In this document: positions 7,053-7,674 of the stretch, in pieces
Position numbering within the stretch: position 1 is the stretch's first letter
How the letters are laid out: each line of letters opens with the position of its first letter
NCBI GenBank assembly: GCA_964577805.1
Contig: CAZOAG010000006.1
Span: 1 to 7,674, forward strand
DNA from: CAZPRW01 sp964577805
Lineage (GTDB): Bacteria > Verrucomicrobiota > Verrucomicrobiia > Opitutales > JAIRKQ01
Reading direction: 5' to 3'
DNA: 7,674 bases
Position numbers and translations under genes: made by a program
Notes under the pieces: model-generated
The model's database searches: none
Seen by the model: only the letters and a program-made list of their open reading frames with translations
What the model was told of the DNA's origin: nothing

Positions 7053-7080
7053 TTGATGTTTTTCGCAGAAGACATACAAT
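7053..7080 (+). promoter_or_regulatory. Possible sigma-70 promoter before the right-hand LRR gene
   Basis: TTGATG, a 16-bp spacer and TACAAT precede the ATG at 7109 by about 28 bp. The match is fair. However, part of this stretch resembles the N-terminal coding DNA of the left-hand LRR gene, so it may be decayed coding sequence and not a promoter. Confidence 0.3.
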
Positions 7081-7108
7081 TTGAGCAGTTGACTTATTAA
7101 GTTGTTTT

Positions 7109-7674
7109 ATGCGTAATGGCGTACAACCAAATAATGATAATGGAGCGTCTGAACCTCAATATCAGACACTATCAATGAGATGCATACTGAGCATTGCGTC
7201 TGCGTTTAGATGTATCTTTATCCTGGTTGTCAATTGTTTTCTGTGATAAGAAGTTTGCGGTCACGAAGTGCGCAGGCAGAAGTAAGTGTCGCTGCATTGA
7301 TGCAACAATATCAAGGCTTGATTGAATGCGAAGATATCGGCAATGGTAATTACAAACTTTCAATTGTTGACAAAAATATTTCAAATAGTGAGGTACAAAA
7401 AATTCTTGTGGAATTCGAAAAGGTCAACGTAGAAAGTTTGGACGTAGCCAATTGCAACTGTATGACTAAATTGGACTTAAAACATTTCGCAAAACTACGT
7501 GAGTTGAGCGTTAGTAATTTTGCACAAGCTTGACAGAATTGGATGTGGGCTGATGCAAAGAACTGACAAAATTGAGCGTTACAAATTGCAGCAGCCTGAC
7601 AGGACTGAACGTGACTAACTGCACCAAACTGGAAACATTGGACGTTAGTGAGTGCGAAAAACTACACGGCGAGC
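7109..7674 (+). pseudogene. Broken leucine-rich-repeat gene, paralogue of the left-hand one
   Basis: Three plus-strand frames together rebuild one LRR protein. Frame one (ATG 7109, stop 7244-7246) starts MRNGVQPNNDNG, matching IRNDSGVQPEVTTNND of the left-hand gene. Frame two (open 7210-7533) carries the shared domain: AALMQQYQGLIEC against GALIRQYQDLIEC, then NISNSEVQKILVEFEKVNVESLDV against GISNEKAQEILEAFKDVNISKLKV. It enters the LRRs and ends at TGA 7531-7533. Frame three resumes at 7521 as TSLTELDV, hits TGA at 7551-7553, then reads LRRs to the right edge. The second break is explained by two extra T's in the run at 7518-7521: removing them restores SNCTSLTELDV. At least three lesions argue for a decaying copy. 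Fragments resembling the upstream part of the left-hand gene occur from about 7027. The 107-residue middle piece could still be translated, but a functional protein is unlikely. Confidence 0.75.

Noticed and set aside
7551..7553. TGA read as Trp or selenocysteine
   Set aside because: TGA ends the TPR-like gene and the pal-like gene in this window, the repeat position is normally Asn/Asp/Glu, and a frameshift lies nearby, so decay is simpler.

Overview
This is an AT-rich stretch of bacterial chromosome. The gene content points to a Gram-negative bacterium: a Pal-type lipoprotein, GlmM, the DNA polymerase III delta subunit, and a DUF502 membrane protein. Dense packing, mostly weak Shine-Dalgarno sequences and eukaryote-like leucine-rich-repeat (LRR) proteins suggest a reduced-genome, host-associated lineage. 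An alphaproteobacterial symbiont (Holosporales or Rickettsiales) is my best guess. That placement is inference from gene style, not from a marker phylogeny. UGA is used as a normal stop (the TPR gene ends in it), so no genetic-code change is implied.

Layout. (1) Positions 1-927, minus strand: an LRR protein gene running off the left edge, with at least seven 66-bp tandem repeats coding for 22-residue LRRs. (2) 1108-1276, minus: tandem tRNA-Arg(ACG) and tRNA-Ala(GGC), both with encoded CCA. (3) 1433-4423, plus: a tightly packed unit of glmM, a TPR-like protein and a family 2 glycosyltransferase, with a 4-bp gap and then a 4-bp ATGA overlap. (4) 4412-4960, minus: a Pal-like OmpA-domain lipoprotein, convergent with the glycosyltransferase and overlapping it by 12 bp. 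(5) 5025-6999, minus: DUF502 membrane protein, ybaB and holA, nearly abutting and read leftwards. (6) About 7109-7674, plus: a second LRR gene, paralogous to the first, broken by frameshifts and an internal stop, running off the right edge.

How the parts relate. The middle of the window is housekeeping: amino-sugar supply for the cell wall and lipopolysaccharide (GlmM), a probable envelope glycosyltransferase, outer-membrane tethering (Pal), replication clamp loading (HolA), a nucleoid protein (YbaB) and two tRNAs. The unusual content is at the two ends. Two members of one LRR family face outward on opposite strands. They share an N-terminal domain of roughly 60 residues that I do not recognise. 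One copy has near-identical DNA repeats whose differences fall mainly around the predicted LRR beta-strand. The other is decaying. This looks like an expanding and eroding surface or effector gene family, and it is the most interesting signal in the window.
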